Below are positions 6,526-7,717 of a stretch of 7,717 bases of DNA, one piece after another. A program made the position numbers and the translations under genes. Below the pieces are notes generated by a model, which was not told where the DNA came from, made no database searches, and worked only from the letters and a program-made list of their open reading frames with translations. The stretch is from Chloroflexota bacterium (GTDB lineage: Bacteria > Chloroflexota > Dehalococcoidia > Lucifugimonadales > Lucifugimonadaceae). How positions within the stretch are numbered: position 1 is the first letter of the stretch; the number at the start of each line of letters is the position of its first letter. The stretch covers positions 1 through 7,717 of the forward strand of contig JACQUF010000193.1 in NCBI GenBank assembly GCA_016210435.1. The letters run 5' to 3'.

Positions 6526-6648
6526 GGTGGCGAGAAGACCGGGTGAGGAAAAAACCCCTCGCCCCGAAGGGGAGAGGGTGGCCGAAGGCCGGGTGAGGAA
6601 AAAACCCTCGCCCCGAAGGGGAGAGGGTGGCCGAAGGCCGGGTGAGGG
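6526..6648. repeat. Tandem 44-bp double-hairpin palindromic repeat, with A-tract spacers, reaching the ruvA start
   Basis: Two nearly identical 44-bp copies lie at 6555-6598 and 6605-6648, sharing 43 bases. A degenerate partial copy of the 3' half precedes them (about 6526-6548). Each unit is separated by six A residues (6549-6554 and 6599-6604). Each copy holds a CCCCGAAGGGG hairpin (6562-6572; 6611-6621) and a GGCCGAAGGCC hairpin (6580-6590; 6629-6639), both with GAA loops. The first is extended by CCCTC/GAGGG arms across a G-A mismatch. The copy ends CCCTCGCCC and GGGTGAGGG can also pair, with one G-U wobble. The near-identity of the copies implies a recent tandem duplication. The type resembles REP-like repeats common between genes in GC-rich bacteria, a recollection not verified by search. 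Confidence 0.8.
6641..6648 (+). promoter_or_regulatory. Repeat-derived ribosome binding site of ruvA
   Basis: The terminal GGTGAGGG of the last repeat copy ends one base before the ruvA ATG at 6650. GGTGA (6641-6645) is complementary to the UCACC part of the 16S rRNA 3' end and lies four bases from the start codon, a normal register for that part of the anti-Shine-Dalgarno sequence. No other candidate site exists between the repeat and the start. Confidence 0.5.
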
Positions 6649-6649
6649 C

Positions 6650-7291
6650 ATGATCAGCTACCTGAAGGGAACGGTCCGAGGCTTTTCGGACGGCGACGGC
6701 AAGATCGTTCTGATCACGCGGGGCGGCGTCGGATATGACGTCACCCTGCCTGCCATCGTCTGGAAATCTTTCAAAGATTCGGCAGTGCAGGATGGCGACG
6801 AGGTGGAGCTGGAGATCTATTATCACGTCACCGATCGCCAGCCGCGGCCCGTTCTGGTCGGCTTCCGGACCCGTCTGGAGAAAGGCTTCTTTCAGCAGCT
6901 GATGGAGGTCGAGGGAATCGGCCCCACTCGGGCGGCGTCCGCGCTTGTATTCCCGGTCCAGCAGATTGCCGCAGCAATCGAACGCGAGGACCTGACACTC
7001 CTGCGACGGCTGCCCGGTGTCGGGGACCGTGCGGCTCAGAAGATGATCGCCACGCTTCGCGGCAAGGTAACCAGATGGGCCGTCGAGATGCCTGAGTCAG
7101 ACGGCGCTGTACCTGCCATGGCCGAAACCTCTCCCGGGCGGGAAGAAGCGATCGGCGTTCTTGTGAGCCTGGGTCACAAGGCTGCTGAAGCCCGGGCAAG
7201 CGTCGACGAAGCGCTGGCACGCCGTCCAGACCTGGCAGACAATCCCGCAGAATTGATGCGGGAGATATTCCGATCACTGGCGAAGGCGTAG
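6650..7291 (+). CDS. ruvA: Holliday junction DNA helicase subunit RuvA
   Basis: A 213-residue protein, slightly longer than the 203 of E. coli. A tetramer holds the four-way junction and docks RuvB rings. Domains in order: OB fold (about 1-72, MISYLKGTVRGF to VLVGF, with the GGVGYDV signature at 25-31), two helix-hairpin-helix DNA-binding motifs (VEGIGPTRA 87-95 and LPGVGDRAA 121-129), an acidic/Pro linker (about 145-163), and the RuvB-contacting domain III (about 164-213, REEAIGVLVSLGHKAAEA). The acidic pin between OB strands, Glu55-Asp56 in E. coli ('VVREDAQLLYGF'), aligns without gaps to Gln64-Pro65 in 'VTDRQPRPVLVGF', so the pin charge appears to be missing. The ATG gives the canonical MI--LKG start. 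The frame is open upstream through the repeat (to a GTG at 6527), but that Arg/Gly/Pro-rich stretch is repeat-encoded and unlikely to be translated. Confidence 0.95.
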   Translation: MISYLKGTVRGFSDGDGKIVLITRGGVGYDVTLPAIVWKSFKDSAVQDGDEVELEIYYHVTDRQPRPVLVGFRTRLEKGFFQQLMEVEGIGPTRAASALVFPVQQIAAAIEREDLTLLRRLPGVGDRAAQKMIATLRGKVTRWAVEMPESDGAVPAMAETSPGREEAIGVLVSLGHKAAEARASVDEALARRPDLADNPAELMREIFRSLAKA

Positions 7292-7298
7292 ACTCTGA

Positions 7299-7321
7299 CC
7301 CCCTCCGCCGGAAGGAGGGGG
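7299..7321. repeat. Palindrome in the ruvA-ruvB gap
   Basis: CCCCCTCC (7299-7306) and GGAGGGGG (7314-7321) form a perfect 8-bp stem around a 7-base loop, beginning eight bases after the ruvA stop. It is followed by GCACGGGGGTGG rather than a T-run, so it does not look like an intrinsic terminator. The C-rich arm, GAA in the loop and G-rich arm with a GGGGGTGG tail recall the style of the repeats before ruvA, so it may be a short member of a related dispersed class. It could also act as a stem that stabilises the upstream message or attenuates ruvB. Confidence 0.5.
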
Positions 7322-7373
7322 CACGGGGGTGGAGGAAAGTCGACCCTCACTTGTATCCAAGCCGAGAGGGACA

Positions 7374-7717
7374 GTGCCCAGAAAACGCGTAATCAAATCG
7401 GGTGATGCGTCCTCCGCGACGGATGCAGCCAGTGACGGCGCCGCCCTTACGTCTACTGATCGAGTGAAGGGCGATTTCACTCCCGCCACGGCGGGCGATC
7501 ATCAAGGCGGGGTCGATTCGGACCGGTCCGAGAAGAGGACGGAGTCGGACGAGACGTTCATCCGGGCTCTCAGGCCCCGGAATTTCGACGAGTACGTTGG
7601 CCAGAAGAGCGTCATCTCCAGTCTGAAGGTGGCGGTGCAGGCGGCCAAGAACCGGGACGAGCCTGTGGACCACGTCCTGTTCCATGGCCCGCCCGGACTC
7701 GGCAAGACCACGCTCGC
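7374..7717 (+). CDS. ruvB: Holliday junction branch migration ATPase RuvB (3' end outside window)
   Basis: The N-terminal 114 codons of RuvB, the hexameric AAA+ motor driven by ATP that pulls DNA through the RuvA-bound junction. The conserved start of the large ATPase domain is clear: [13 protein letters not shown], then [26 protein letters not shown] with the Walker A motif GPPGLGKTT near the window edge. The frame opens at 7299 and has no ATG before the conserved region. I prefer the GTG at 7374, which has GAGAGGG at 7364-7370 just upstream; GTGs at 7329 and 7464 are alternatives. From 7374 about 65 residues precede LRP, against roughly 20-25 in E. coli. The extra part, after a basic MPRKRVIKS, is rich in Ser, Thr, Asp, Ala and Gly and probably disordered. 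Domains beyond Walker A cannot be judged. Confidence 0.93.
   Translation, partial: MPRKRVIKSGDASSATDAASDGAALTSTDRVKGDFTPATAGDHQGGVDSDRSEKRTESDETFIRALRPRNFDEYVGQKSVISSLKVAVQAAKNRDEPVDHVLFHGPPGLGKTTL

Noticed and set aside
6539..6648. Possible short CRISPR-like array (direct repeats with regular spacing)
   Set aside because: The spacers are identical six-A tracts, the unit is itself a double hairpin, there are only two full copies, and no cas genes are near. It is a tandem palindromic repeat.
6527..6649. Upstream in-frame extension of RuvA from a GTG at 6527
   Set aside because: The added 41 residues are Arg/Gly/Pro/Glu-rich and encoded by the repeat. The canonical RuvA N-terminus starts at 6650.
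7299..7321. Intrinsic terminator after ruvA
   Set aside because: The stem is followed by GCACGGGGG with no T-run, and ruvB continues in the same direction.

Overview
This is a GC-rich (by eye above 60 percent) chromosomal window from a bacterium. It is densely packed with housekeeping and transport genes on both strands. I see no phage, plasmid, transposase, CRISPR or RNA gene. The lineage cannot be fixed from the sequence. The RuvA variant, the TerB relative with an IKNR-type tail and the dispersed palindromic repeats suggest an uncultured, environmental GC-rich phylum rather than a model proteobacterium, but that is an impression only.

Layout. Bases 2-166 (+) are the tail of an AIR-synthase/HypE-like protein. 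It converges, after 15 bp, on a large KimA/YdaO-type potassium transporter (182-2035, -). Divergent from the transporter, after a 129-bp gap, is a small protein built of seven exact 18-residue helical repeats (2165-2638, +). A shortened TerB-family protein follows (2779-3117, +). Its stop codon overlaps the stop of a convergent two-gene operon on the minus strand: acyl-CoA dehydrogenase (5794-4643), then a membrane-anchored spermidine-synthase-like protein (4646-3114), coupled by a 4-base GTGA overlap. Divergent from that operon is the Holliday-junction cluster ruvC (5872-6366), ruvA (6650-7291) and ruvB (from 7374, cut by the window end).

How the genes work together. RuvA and RuvB form the branch-migration motor, and RuvC cuts the junction. 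A near-consensus sigma70-type promoter sits just before ruvC. Both internal gaps of the ruv cluster hold palindromic non-coding repeats. Between ruvC and ruvA there is a 95-bp MITE-like element with imperfect terminal inverted repeats, followed by a tandem array of a 44-bp double-hairpin repeat. The last repeat copy runs to within one base of the ruvA start codon and appears to supply its Shine-Dalgarno sequence. A further palindrome lies between ruvA and ruvB.

The points most worth a second look are the repeat-borne ruvA ribosome binding site, the 18-residue repeat protein, the loss of the RuvA acidic pin, the N-terminal extension of RuvB and the half-length TerB protein. I did not find a convincing wholly new multi-gene system here.
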